Shown: one piece after another, positions 37,991 through 46,454 of the stretch
Layout: each line of letters starts with the position of its first letter
Numbering within the stretch: the first letter of the stretch is position 1
Made by a program: the position numbers and the translations under genes
Assembly: GCF_012317385.1 (NCBI RefSeq)
Contig: NZ_CP051144.1
Span: 1,860,001-1,924,000 of the forward strand
Length of the DNA: 64,000 nucleotides
Direction of reading: 5' to 3'
From: Romboutsia sp. CE17
Lineage (GTDB): Bacteria; Bacillota; Clostridia; Peptostreptococcales; Peptostreptococcaceae
Notes under the pieces: model-generated
Told to the model about the DNA's origin: nothing
Databases searched by the model: none
Seen by the model: the letters and a program-made list of their open reading frames with translations, nothing else

Positions 37991-38040
37991 TATCGTTCAC
38001 GATCGTTCACGACCGTTCGCGACCGTTCACAACCGTTCGC
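37991..38040. repeat. Five tandem 10-bp repeats (consensus gaccgttcac)
   Basis: Units in exact phase: tatcgttcac, gatcgttcac, gaccgttcgc, gaccgttcac, aaccgttcgc. They begin seven bases past the stop of the Schlafen-type gene and are GC-richer than the surroundings. Confidence 0.9.
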
Positions 38041-38046
38041 ATACTA

Positions 38047-39774
38047 CTACTTTTTTATTGTATATCTTATTTTTGACCCTGAACCAATTCTTTCAATCTT
38101 ACCATCTTCCACAAGCTTATTAAACAACTTGCTTGACTTAGTCTTTCCAAATCCCAAATTATCCCTGCTTAATGAATTTGTTATAAACCCATTACCTTTA
38201 ATAAAATTAATAATCTTCATCTCATCCAAACTTAAACCTGACTCTATATTTATACTTTGCTCAACATTTTGACTATCAGTGATATTAGTTAACTCAACAT
38301 CATTAAACATATCTCCTAACAAATACTTTGTTCCTTTTCCTACTCCCTGAGACTGTAAATAACCTTTATTAACTAACTGTGCTAAAACCTTATTACTATA
38401 TAAAGAATGATTATCTATTAATTGCTGTAACCTATTATTAGTAACATATCCTTCTTGATGAGCTGTAACCAAAGCCATAATTTCATCTTTATCCAAATTT
38501 TTATATTCTTCATTTAATGTATTTTTTATAAAACTTATACTCTCATTTGGTAGTAAGGATATTGTTCTTAAAGTCAACTCTACTCTATCAGGACCAAAAC
38601 TTTCTTCTAAGTCTGGGATTGTCCATTCTTGCTCTTTCCAAGCTTTTCTTATTGCTTCAATCCCAGAACCAGCTCTTTCTCCAACACCTATTAAGTTAAA
38701 CATTTTAAATATATTCTCATTCCTAGGGTCACTTATTCCTCCACTCATAGCTTCTTCTATCGATATTCTAAGAGAACCTTGGTTCGAGAATTTAAAATAT
38801 GTCTTTCCCCTCTCTATTACTATACCTCTTTCTAACCTATAATCAGCATGTATAATCGCATTAGCTACAGCTTCTCTAATAGCATCATGTACACCTGTAT
38901 TATCCTGTCTTATTCCATTAATCAGTTCAAATGGTAAATTTAGATTATCAGTTATTCTATTTATTATCTTAAAGTAAAAATCATATATATTCCCACTCCA
39001 AGTTCCATCAGATGATGTAATTCTATAATCCCATCTATTTTCTGTAGTTTTTTCTCTATAGTCTAAAAAATACTTTGGAAACTCATCAATAATCTCTCTT
39101 TCTTCTCCAAACATTAATAATCCAGCAGCAGTTATACCTTCTTCTCCCGTTCTTCTATTTTTTCCATATGCTCCTAATTTGTATAAAAAATTCTTTAAAT
39201 CTAATCCTATCCATGGATGAGATGGTTTTAACGCTGCTAACCTATTTTTATAATTATTAATACTATCTATATTTAAATCTTCTATTGTAAATCCTTCAAG
39301 TATTACATTGTCTTGTGAAAAATCACTAGCATCAGCTATCATTCTATCAATTTCTGACTTGCTACATTTATAATCACCTGAATGATTTCTCCTAAACGTT
39401 CCACCATGTTTACTATCACTATATGGATTCTCACCTATATAAATAGGCTTTTGTCTTCTATCCGCTCTCGGTACTATTATTTTAAGTATATCTTTGCCAT
39501 CATAGCTTTCTACTGTAACATTAATATCGCTAATAATATTAGCACTTACTTTTTTACTATTATTTAAGTTATCCCATAAATCTTTTTGTATTTCATCTAT
39601 ATTATTTAAACCTGTTATGTAAAATTCACCTTTATTTTCCTTTATTCCAAGTAAAATAACTCCACCATTGCTATTGGCAAAAGCAGAATATGTTTCCCAC
39701 ATATCTTTAGGCAGCCCACCACTTGCTTCTTTGCATTCAAGCTCTTTATTTTCTGATAGTTTATATATATCCAT
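38047..39774 (-). CDS. Schlafen-type AlbA_2 / ATP-binding protein with C-terminal winged helices
   Basis: 575 residues. The N-terminal AlbA_2 (Schlafen-like) domain shows ELECKEASGGLPKDMWETYS and FANSNGGVILLGIKE. The central HATPase_c_4-like domain has REAVANAIIHADY and FSNQGSLRISIEEAM, then GVGERAGSGIEAIRKAW. The C-terminal third holds two winged-helix units (TNNRLQQLIDNHSLYSNKVL and the last 60 residues). Such proteins occur as regulators and in several defence loci; the role here is unknown. The upstream region has a GGAGGTGGAGT site. Confidence 0.85.
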   Translation of the reverse strand: MDIYKLSENKELECKEASGGLPKDMWETYSAFANSNGGVILLGIKENKGEFYITGLNNIDEIQKDLWDNLNNSKKVSANIISDINVTVESYDGKDILKIIVPRADRRQKPIYIGENPYSDSKHGGTFRRNHSGDYKCSKSEIDRMIADASDFSQDNVILEGFTIEDLNIDSINNYKNRLAALKPSHPWIGLDLKNFLYKLGAYGKNRRTGEEGITAAGLLMFGEEREIIDEFPKYFLDYREKTTENRWDYRITSSDGTWSGNIYDFYFKIINRITDNLNLPFELINGIRQDNTGVHDAIREAVANAIIHADYRLERGIVIERGKTYFKFSNQGSLRISIEEAMSGGISDPRNENIFKMFNLIGVGERAGSGIEAIRKAWKEQEWTIPDLEESFGPDRVELTLRTISLLPNESISFIKNTLNEEYKNLDKDEIMALVTAHQEGYVTNNRLQQLIDNHSLYSNKVLAQLVNKGYLQSQGVGKGTKYLLGDMFNDVELTNITDSQNVEQSINIESGLSLDEMKIINFIKGNGFITNSLSRDNLGFGKTKSSKLFNKLVEDGKIERIGSGSKIRYTIKK

Positions 39775-39858
39775 ACTCCACCTCCATATCTACAAATTCA
39801 TATCTATATTATAATCGGTAGTAAGTTTTATAATCAATAAATATTATTTTAACTTATC

Positions 39859-40113
39859 TTACTTAAAATTCACAATATTTCTAACCTGGACCTCACTAAT
39901 ACCATACTTTCTAGACATTATTTTATAATCACCCTTAAACTCCTCTCTAATTTTCTTATTCCTATACTCCTTAGTAATACTATTCTCATTTGGAATATAC
40001 AAATTACTACCACCAGCCAATCTTACTAAATCCTTAAAAGCATCAATACCAATAGTATCAACAACATCCAAAACACTCTCAGGCAGATCATCTCTAGTCA
40101 AACACTCCAACAT
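39859..40113 (-). CDS. Mor-family transcriptional activator
   Basis: About 84 residues from MLECLTRDDLPESVLDVVDT at 40113, supported by TAGGGAGGGATTTTTT; the frame opens nine codons earlier without a ribosome site. It has the Mor pattern: an N-terminal IGIDAFKDLVRLAGGSNLYIP and a C-terminal HTH (EEFKGDYKIMSRKYGISEVQ, ending VRNIV). Mor proteins activate middle genes of Mu-like phages and also regulate integrative elements. Confidence 0.85.
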   Translation of the reverse strand: MLECLTRDDLPESVLDVVDTIGIDAFKDLVRLAGGSNLYIPNENSITKEYRNKKIREEFKGDYKIMSRKYGISEVQVRNIVNFK

Positions 40114-40195
40114 AAAAAATCCCTCCCTAACAATAAACAACTATATAACCAATTATATACCTATACTTTATAACATATATTATTTATTTCTTATA

Positions 40196-41149
40196 TTAAT
40201 CTATCTCAAACTTAACCTTCTCTATCTTTATCATATTTCCATCTATTTTATACTCAGTATATAAATCATTATTTGATAAAATTTCCACATTACCATAATG
40301 CATTTGCCTATGATGATTAGGACATAAGCAAATTAAATTGTCTACTGATAACTTACTTTCTTCTTCATAACTTACTGGAATAATATGATGTACCTCTACA
40401 TAATACTTACCATCCTTTTTCTTAAAAGTATGAGGATTCTCATTTAATGCATCACAAATCTGACACTTATATCCCATATATGCTTTAAATTTGTTCGCTA
40501 TGCTTCCTCGCTCAACTATCTTAACTAGTCTTTCTTTTTTCTTAATATCTACATTTTTATAAATTTCATTTAACCCTTCTATACTACTTTTAGAACAACC
40601 AAAATCATAGTCATCATCATTTATTACTTCTTCATATGAAAATCTATTTTTTGTTGAGTTTATTATATTTATAGCCTCATAAAACGATTCTTTAATCAAT
40701 GGCATAGTTGAAGCTTGAAATCCCTTCACTAAATATTTATCCCTACTTAATACTTCATTCTCAATTTCATTAAATATAATGGGTGAATCAATTAAATTCT
40801 TTATTATCTTAAACTTAATTCTCCACATCTCCTTATCCCCAGAATTTTCATAATCTCCATCATAAAATTCTAAATCACTATCTTTAATATATTCAGGTTT
40901 TGACACAACCTCAATAATTGCATATATTCCTGGTTTTAATTTTTCCTTACCTCTTAATGACTTTTTAGTTCTATGATCAATACCAACTCTAATTAATCCC
41001 TTATCTCCAATATCTATATTTTTTCTGTCACATGGCCTTATTTTGTAGTAAACTTCATCATTACACTTATCGCTATTTAAAAAATCATCTATATACCACT
41101 GCTTTGGATTCGCAAAAAATGTCCAGTAGTTAATCTTAGTATTTTCCAT
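40196..41149 (-). CDS. EVE/PUA-like domain fused to HNH endonuclease (modification-dependent type)
   Basis: 317 residues. The N terminus (NYWTFFANPKQWYIDDF, then KIRPCDRKNIDIGDKGLIRV, then GIYAIIEVVSKP) is an EVE/PUA-like fold that in related enzymes reads modified cytosine. The C terminus is an HNH nuclease: CQIC, EVHHIIPVS, NLICLCPNHHRQMHYG. EVE/PUA-HNH proteins such as VcaM4I cut DNA carrying modified cytosine. A phage-directed type IV restriction role is therefore likely; specificity is not readable. Confidence 0.85.
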   Translation of the reverse strand: MENTKINYWTFFANPKQWYIDDFLNSDKCNDEVYYKIRPCDRKNIDIGDKGLIRVGIDHRTKKSLRGKEKLKPGIYAIIEVVSKPEYIKDSDLEFYDGDYENSGDKEMWRIKFKIIKNLIDSPIIFNEIENEVLSRDKYLVKGFQASTMPLIKESFYEAINIINSTKNRFSYEEVINDDDYDFGCSKSSIEGLNEIYKNVDIKKKERLVKIVERGSIANKFKAYMGYKCQICDALNENPHTFKKKDGKYYVEVHHIIPVSYEEESKLSVDNLICLCPNHHRQMHYGNVEILSNNDLYTEYKIDGNMIKIEKVKFEID

Positions 41150-41281
41150 ATTTCATTCCCCCTTCTAAATTGTATCTTTACTTATATATTAACATTAATA
41201 ATTATTTACTAAAATTATTTAAAATACTTCTTTTAAAAAAATCTATACTATTAAATTAAAATTTATATAGGAGGTAACATA

Positions 41282-41944
41282 ATGAAATGGTACTTAGACT
41301 TTGGACATGGAGGAAAAGACCCTGGAGCACTAGGTCATAACAAAACCAAAGAAAGTGAAACAGTTCTAAAAATAGGACTACTCGTAAAAAATACTCTAGA
41401 ACAAGCTTTTGAAAAAGTAATAACCACAAGAGAAGATGACAAATACTACTCACTAGACTATCGAAGTACAAAAGCAAATAAGAATAACTGTGACTACTTT
41501 GTAAGCCTTCATATGAACTCATCAACTAACAAAACTGCAAAGGGATGTGAAGTATGGGTATATGATAAAAACAGTAAACTATACAACCTAGCTAATAATC
41601 TATCCACTAATATCTCAAATAAAATAAACACACCTAATCGTGGAGTAAAAATATCAAAAGAATTTTCAGTACTTAGAAAAACTAAAATGCCTGCTCTATT
41701 AATAGAAATAGACTTTATATCAAATAGTAGCGTTGAAAATAATCTAAAATCATCTAAATATATAAAAGATGTAGCAGATACAATATCATCTACCCTATTA
41801 TCATTTGTAAACAAATCCATAACTAATGATGGGATTTTTTATAGAGTTTGTATAGGAGCTTTCAATGATAAAAACAACGCCATCAAACTAAAAGATAAAG
41901 CTATATCTAAAGGATTCAAAGACTCATATATAACTACAAAATAA
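41282..41944 (+). CDS. N-acetylmuramoyl-L-alanine amidase with SPOR-like tail
   Basis: 220 residues. Amidase_3 domain with zinc ligands in DFGHGGKDPGALG (His), KESETVL (Glu) and SLHMNSS (His), and catalytic Glu in LLIEIDFISN. The last 35 residues (FYRVCIGAFNDKNNAIKLKD) look like the start of a SPOR peptidoglycan-binding repeat. There is no signal peptide, as in phage endolysins. GGAGGTAACATA precedes the ATG. It heads the short plus-strand cluster with the DUF1659/DUF2922/YvrJ genes. Confidence 0.9.
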   Translation: MKWYLDFGHGGKDPGALGHNKTKESETVLKIGLLVKNTLEQAFEKVITTREDDKYYSLDYRSTKANKNNCDYFVSLHMNSSTNKTAKGCEVWVYDKNSKLYNLANNLSTNISNKINTPNRGVKISKEFSVLRKTKMPALLIEIDFISNSSVENNLKSSKYIKDVADTISSTLLSFVNKSITNDGIFYRVCIGAFNDKNNAIKLKDKAISKGFKDSYITTK

Positions 41945-42077
41945 AATATAAACTTCTTAAAATAAACTTTTTTATAAAGTAGTTTAATATAGATTAAAAA
42001 ATAAACCTCCTATAATGACATCAAGAAAGTAATTAAAAGATTACTTTTAAAACAAATTTTATAAGGAGGTATATCTT

Positions 42078-42293
42078 ATGGCTGTTGTAGAATTTCAAAA
42101 TCCATCAAGTTTGAAAATTGTATTAGACTTAGGTTTAGTAGATGGAAAAGCAAAAACAAGAAGTAAATCTTTTGCTAATTTAAAATATGATGCAGCACTT
42201 CAGGATGTATATGATGTTGGAGTAGCTTTGATGGGGCTTCAAAAACATGATGTAATAGACATAATAAAAGTAGACAACACAACACTTAGCTAA
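42078..42293 (+). CDS. DUF1659 protein
   Basis: 71 residues, MAVVEFQNPSSLKIVLDLGL, with the DUF1659 pattern RSKSFANLKYDAALQDVYDV. TAAGGAGGTATATCTT precedes it. Genes of this family nearly always pair with DUF2922, as here. Molecular function unknown. Confidence 0.85.
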   Translation: MAVVEFQNPSSLKIVLDLGLVDGKAKTRSKSFANLKYDAALQDVYDVGVALMGLQKHDVIDIIKVDNTTLS

Positions 42294-42332
42294 TAGTCTA
42301 TTATTTTAAATTTAAGAAAGGAGGAATTTTAA

Positions 42333-42563
42333 ATGGAAACTACTAAAAGTCTAGTAATGACTTTTTTAGATGAAGGCGATTCAAAAGTATCATTAACTGT
42401 ACAAGACCCTAGAGATAATATAACTGAAGCTGAAATAAAATCTGCTATGGAATTAGTTATATCTAAGAATATCTTTGATCCAAATGGATTAGACCTAGTA
42501 TCAGCAGTAGATGCAAAAATAGTTGTTAAAGAAACGACTCCTTATGACTTAGTTATAGGGTAA
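42333..42563 (+). CDS. DUF2922 protein
   Basis: 76 residues beginning METTKSLVMTFLDEGDSKVS, with KVSLTVQDPRDNITEAEIKS and AMELVISKNIF; partner of the DUF1659 gene 39 bases upstream. AAGAAAGGAGGAATTTTAA is a strong ribosome site. Function unknown. Confidence 0.85.
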   Translation: METTKSLVMTFLDEGDSKVSLTVQDPRDNITEAEIKSAMELVISKNIFDPNGLDLVSAVDAKIVVKETTPYDLVIG

Positions 42564-42581
42564 TAAAGTTAATAAACTTAT

Positions 42582-42622
42582 AAAGACTATGCTTTAACTC
42601 CCCCTTTTTAGCATAGTCTTTT
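42582..42622 (+). terminator. Terminator after DUF2922
   Basis: AAAGACTATGCT pairs with AGCATAGTCTTTT, 16-nt loop rich in C and T. It lies between DUF2922 and the YvrJ gene, so the latter may be made at a lower level. Confidence 0.85.
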
Positions 42623-42651
42623 ATATATATTTATATGGAAAGGTTGTGTTT

Positions 42652-42801
42652 ATGATGAATTCAGAAATTCAAACTCTGATAGCTTCTGTTGGTTTTCCTA
42701 TAGCCCTTAGTATGTATTTACTTGTTAGAATTGAAGGTAAGCTTCAGGCTCTATCTGATAGTATTAATGAATTATCTAAAAATATAATAAGTATGAAGTA
42801 A
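42652..42801 (+). CDS. YvrJ-family small membrane protein
   Basis: 49 residues, MMNSEIQTLIASVGFPIALS, with one membrane helix and a helical tail (IEGKLQALSDSINELSKNII). YvrJ proteins look like small holin-like helices and commonly follow DUF1659-DUF2922 pairs. Ribosome site GGAAAGGTTGTG. The stop codon lies inside the next terminator stem. Holin activity next to the amidase is a tempting inference only. Confidence 0.8.
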   Translation: MMNSEIQTLIASVGFPIALSMYLLVRIEGKLQALSDSINELSKNIISMK

Positions 42802-42832
42802 ACGGGCTATATAGCTCATTTACTTCATACTT
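42789..42832. terminator. Bidirectional terminator between YvrJ and the membrane protein gene
   Basis: A perfect 14-bp stem AAGTATGAAGTAAA/TTTACTTCATACTT, with the YvrJ stop inside the left arm and the converging gene ending at 42834. Confidence 0.88.
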
Positions 42833-42833
42833 A

Positions 42834-43550
42834 TTATTTATAATATTCATCAAAATATTTTTCTATCACTTCTTTCTCATCTATTTCACACTCTGATGTA
42901 TATTTTTTTAATGACTTTATAAGTTCATCTGGATTAATCTTTAAAACTTCCACCAAAACCTTAAAAATAAAATCTATTCTAACTTCATTTGCTGAATGTA
43001 AAATTTCATTATTTTCGTCTATTACATCACTATATTTTTGCGAAATTATATAAATTCTAGTGGAATTCCCCACCAATTGAACTGTATAAAATAATGTAAA
43101 TGTAAATGTAAAAACTAATCCTGATATTATAAAATAGAATGGTATTTTAGGTAAAATGTTTATATCTGAATATAATATCAAATACATACAAAAATAAATC
43201 AGTATCTGCATTCCAACAATAAAAGCTAAAAACTCAAAACTAACTAATAGTCTTTCAACAGTATCTTTTCCATTTAATGATTCAATCGCTTTTCTATTTT
43301 CTCTGCTTATAGAACTTATTACTATTGAAATACCTGCAAGTATTATACCAATCATTCCTATTAACGCTGCTGCAATATATATCACTATATTTTGAAGTGC
43401 TGGTCTAAAACTTTCAAATTTCTCATATAAATTAATACATTCTGATATAAATGTAAAAATTATTACCATAAATATTGCAGCTATTGATTCTAATGACTTA
43501 ATATCAAAAAATTCGTTAAATTTCTTATATTTAATAAATCTAGCCAACAT
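42834..43550 (-). CDS. Unknown four-helix membrane protein
   Basis: 238 residues with about four membrane helices (at roughly 20-38, 56-80, 105-127 and 137-160) and a charged C-terminal domain of 70 residues (ILHSANEVRIDFIFKVLVEV). It begins 18 bases after the gene at 43569, so the two form a unit. No family recognised. A membrane partner behind a soluble protein in a defence-rich element recalls abortive-infection pairs. Confidence 0.75.
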   Translation of the reverse strand: MLARFIKYKKFNEFFDIKSLESIAAIFMVIIFTFISECINLYEKFESFRPALQNIVIYIAAALIGMIGIILAGISIVISSISRENRKAIESLNGKDTVERLLVSFEFLAFIVGMQILIYFCMYLILYSDINILPKIPFYFIISGLVFTFTFTLFYTVQLVGNSTRIYIISQKYSDVIDENNEILHSANEVRIDFIFKVLVEVLKINPDELIKSLKKYTSECEIDEKEVIEKYFDEYYK

Positions 43551-43568
43551 TTAAATCACCGCTTCCAT

Positions 43569-44492
43569 CTATAGGGGTAATGTCCCTATTTTATATTTAC
43601 AAGTCTTGCAATACTCCTCTTTATCATTTACTACTTCATCGGATATAATATCTTTAATCGGTTTTTTGTCGTTAGTGGAAAAAGTTCTTCCATCTGTATT
43701 CTTTGCTTCTATTGTAGCATATCCTTTTTTTATAGCATCTTCAGCAGTAATTTCAGGACAAATATTATACACAGAAGCTAATTCTTGTTTAACAATTTCA
43801 GAATCAACTACTAAACCTGTAGAGGATGTAGATTTAAGAGAACTCCTTCTACCTGTTACATTTCCAGTTTTATAATCTTTTAATCTTATCTTATCCATAT
43901 TTTTTTCTAGTTCATTCAAGAGTTCTTCATCTGGATTAGGAGGAATAATATCTATCGTGATCTCTTCTAATGCTCCTAATTCTTTTAAACTGCTTTCTAT
44001 CTCTTTCATGTTTAAATTATTATTTATTAAAGATACTTCAAATCCAAAAACTTCTTGAGTATACTCTTCATTTATACTTTTCGTTATTAAAGAAGCAAAT
44101 GCTTTGCAAAACTCACTATAACCAAACCTATTTGTTGTATAAAAAGCAACAATTTCCCTCTCTACATCAAAATAAAAAGATATTATTTCTTCATTATCAA
44201 CCGCTATTTTTTTTAGCTTACCGTTTTCATCTGTTTGATTTGCAAATATGGGAGCCTTTTTAACAACCTTTCCATATATTCCATCATCTAACTTATCTAC
44301 ATCACTAAATACATAGTGATTTATTTTTACTTCTTCTCCTTTATATATCTGTGTATATTTATATACTACTCCATTTTTTATACTATTTTTTAACTTTAAT
44401 AAAGTTTCCTTTAATAACTCAGGTTTTTCATATACTTTAAAAATATGATCGGAATTTAAATTTATTTTCCCGTAATATAACGTTGTACTCAT
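43569..44492 (-). CDS. Unknown soluble protein paired with the membrane protein
   Basis: 307 residues, MSTTLYYGKINLNSDHIFKV, with an alpha/beta N-terminal half (NHYVFSDVDKLDDGIYGKVV and EREIVAFYTTNRFGYSEFCK), a linker rich in Ser and Thr, and a C-terminal tail with CKTCKYK, half of a possible zinc site. The layout is reminiscent of DUF4747-type phage-defence-associated proteins, but I am not sure of that. The ATG follows GAGGAGAATTGTA, and a 52-bp palindrome lies immediately upstream. Confidence 0.75.
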   Translation of the reverse strand: MSTTLYYGKINLNSDHIFKVYEKPELLKETLLKLKNSIKNGVVYKYTQIYKGEEVKINHYVFSDVDKLDDGIYGKVVKKAPIFANQTDENGKLKKIAVDNEEIISFYFDVEREIVAFYTTNRFGYSEFCKAFASLITKSINEEYTQEVFGFEVSLINNNLNMKEIESSLKELGALEEITIDIIPPNPDEELLNELEKNMDKIRLKDYKTGNVTGRRSSLKSTSSTGLVVDSEIVKQELASVYNICPEITAEDAIKKGYATIEAKNTDGRTFSTNDKKPIKDIISDEVVNDKEEYCKTCKYKIGTLPL

Positions 44493-44507
44493 TCTACAAT
44501 TCTCCTC

Positions 44508-44559
44508 AATATGTAATTTATGTTAATATTATATATAATATTAACATAAATTACATATT
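44508..44559. promoter_or_regulatory. Perfect 52-bp palindrome upstream of the two-gene unit
   Basis: Bases 44508-44533 are the exact reverse complement of 44534-44559 (ATATGTAATTTATG.. on each side, no loop). It lies 16 bases before the start codon at 44492 and covers the expected promoter. It can act as an operator for a dimeric or tetrameric repressor, or extrude as a cruciform. Confidence 0.9.
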
Positions 44560-44634
44560 TTTACATATCATCCTTTTATATTTCTTAAAAACCTATTAAA
44601 GCTTAATATTAATTATTGTATAAATACCTACTAT

Positions 44635-45453
44635 TTAATAATCAATAAATGAATTAATTCTATAATTCAACCTCTTCCCCCTAATCTCAACACACCTACA
44701 CATCTCAACAAGTCTACTCCCAATCCCCTCATCAATCCTCAAAAGACCCTCAACATCCATCTCACAACTAACAATAACAGGCAACCTATTAAAATACCTA
44801 AAGTTCAAAAGCTCAAACATAATATTCAAATCACTCTCAGTAACCCTCCCCTTAAACAAATCATCAATCAAAAGCACCCTAGATTCCTTATACCTTCCCA
44901 TTACCCTATGATAATAAACCTCATCCATAATATTTTGCTTAAGAGCAGTAATCACTTCCCTATAGCTCATATAAATAACACCAACAGCCTGATCCATAAG
45001 CTCATTAGCAATAGCTAAAGAAAGATGGGTCTTACCAGACCCAACTTGTCCCATAAACATAATAGAATTACACCTATCTCTCTCAATCTCCTTAAAATTT
45101 CTAGCATACAAATACCCTTCCTTATAAGCATTTGTAATCTGACTATCAATACTATACATAAAATTATTAAACCTCTTATTCCTAAACTCCTCACTTATAC
45201 CACTTTTTCTTAAAATATCTTCCGCAATTCTCACCTGTCTGCATTCACATTCAATAGCTTCATTTCCATCTATAATAAAAGTCATATCCCTACACTTATT
45301 GCATCTATACTTACTCTTTTCCATCTGAGATTTGCATGATTCTTCTAACTTCATCAAGCTGCTCTTTACTTGGCTCTGTGTATATAACCTCATCATTCTC
45401 ATCTTCATATCCTTTGGTACATTTAGACTTTCTATAAGCTCCTCTTTGTTCAT
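44635..45453 (-). CDS. DnaC/DnaI-like helicase loader ATPase
   Basis: 272 residues. An N-terminal zinc-type segment (CNKC..CEC, residues about 51-76), then the AAA+ core with MFMGQVGSGKTHLSLAIANE (Walker A), VLLIDDLFKG (Walker B), and a C-terminal GSRLVEMCRCVEIRGKRLNY sensor/arginine region. It should load the replicative helicase at the element origin. The ATG at 45453 has AAGGGGGAATATAGATA, so the 143-base overlap with the upstream gene is probably real. Confidence 0.88.
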   Translation of the reverse strand: MNKEELIESLNVPKDMKMRMMRLYTQSQVKSSLMKLEESCKSQMEKSKYRCNKCRDMTFIIDGNEAIECECRQVRIAEDILRKSGISEEFRNKRFNNFMYSIDSQITNAYKEGYLYARNFKEIERDRCNSIMFMGQVGSGKTHLSLAIANELMDQAVGVIYMSYREVITALKQNIMDEVYYHRVMGRYKESRVLLIDDLFKGRVTESDLNIMFELLNFRYFNRLPVIVSCEMDVEGLLRIDEGIGSRLVEMCRCVEIRGKRLNYRINSFIDY

Positions 45454-46303
45454 TATCTATATTCCCCCTTAAGCTTTTCTCAGCTTCAAATAATCTCAAA
45501 GACTCTAACGTTGTTATCCCATTCTCATTCCATTTTCTAATTATCCCTTTTATATAAGCAATGCTTGGTTTATTTCTTTCTATAGAAATATCTATTGCCC
45601 TTTCAAATAAATGTATATCTACTTTCTCGTAAATATCAAATAAGCTCTTATCTGCATCTAAATCTATACTTCCTATTTTACTTTCATATAAATATCTCAT
45701 CATCTCAAAATTATCTAAATTATAATCACTTCCGAAAGAAGATTTTTCTTTTTGTTTTTCTTTTTCTTTTTGTTTTTCTTTTTCTTTTTCCCTATACCTA
45801 TACTCAGAATTGATATCAACTTTAGCTATGGGTATACATACACTATCCATAGTGGTATCTTCATCAGTAACATAGGTATCTATAGCGGTAATATTATTTG
45901 AACCTTGTAAATCTATACGGTACCCATACTTATTACACTCTTTTAAAAACAAATCTATGAGCTCTCTACTTTTAATATATAAAAGCTCCTTCTCCACACA
46001 TTTTTTAACCTTAGGGCTTATCACCTTATTATGCTTAATCCAATTTTTAATAAAAATCTCCTTACTCTTATCACAATAAACAATTTTTCCATACTCCTCA
46101 AATCTCAAAAGAAGCTTCTCTACAGTCTCCCTGTTATAGCCAGTTTCTGTTTCAATAATCCTCTTAGGTAATTCATAAATTCCACACTGACTAGTTTTAC
46201 TATTAGTCATTAAATAAATATAAAAATACTTCTCCTCAGGAGTTAAATCTAACACAAAGCCATCCTGCCAATAATCTATATGAATGTGTCTATACACCGC
46301 CAT
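45311..46303 (-). CDS. DnaD-like phage replication initiator
   Basis: About 330 residues from MAVYRHIHIDYWQDGFVLDL at 46303 (ribosome site GAGGGGGATTTTTAAT). It has the phage replisome-organiser N-terminal winged helix, a Lys/Glu/Gln low-complexity hinge around residues 180-200 and a DnaD-type C-terminal region (FERAIDISIERNKPSIAYIK, then GIIRKWNENG). It recognises the origin and recruits the helicase loader encoded next. Confidence 0.85.
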   Translation of the reverse strand: MAVYRHIHIDYWQDGFVLDLTPEEKYFYIYLMTNSKTSQCGIYELPKRIIETETGYNRETVEKLLLRFEEYGKIVYCDKSKEIFIKNWIKHNKVISPKVKKCVEKELLYIKSRELIDLFLKECNKYGYRIDLQGSNNITAIDTYVTDEDTTMDSVCIPIAKVDINSEYRYREKEKEKQKEKEKQKEKSSFGSDYNLDNFEMMRYLYESKIGSIDLDADKSLFDIYEKVDIHLFERAIDISIERNKPSIAYIKGIIRKWNENGITTLESLRLFEAEKSLRGNIDNEQRGAYRKSKCTKGYEDENDEVIYTEPSKEQLDEVRRIMQISDGKE

Positions 46304-46379
46304 ATTAAAAATCCCCCTCATAATTTAATGTAAGACTTGTTTTTATTGTAACCTGTATAATCGCAAGTATTTCAGCGTA

Positions 46380-46454
46380 GATGTTTCTATAATAGTTTAT
46401 TCGACATTTGCAAGTGCTCTTTACTTGCATGGAGAGAAACTATATAGAAACATC
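46380..46454. repeat. Long hairpin overlapping the end of recT
   Basis: GATGTTTCTATA..TAGTTT pairs with AAACTA..TATAGAAACATC (one bulge), enclosing a second stem TGCAAGT/ACTTGCA. It begins before the recT stop and ends inside the gene. Terminator and RNA-processing site are both possible. Confidence 0.7.

Noticed and set aside
37855-38076. 73-codon plus-strand ORF after the structured block
   Set aside because: It has no ribosome site, runs through a terminator-like hairpin and the tandem decamers, and has no protein-like composition.
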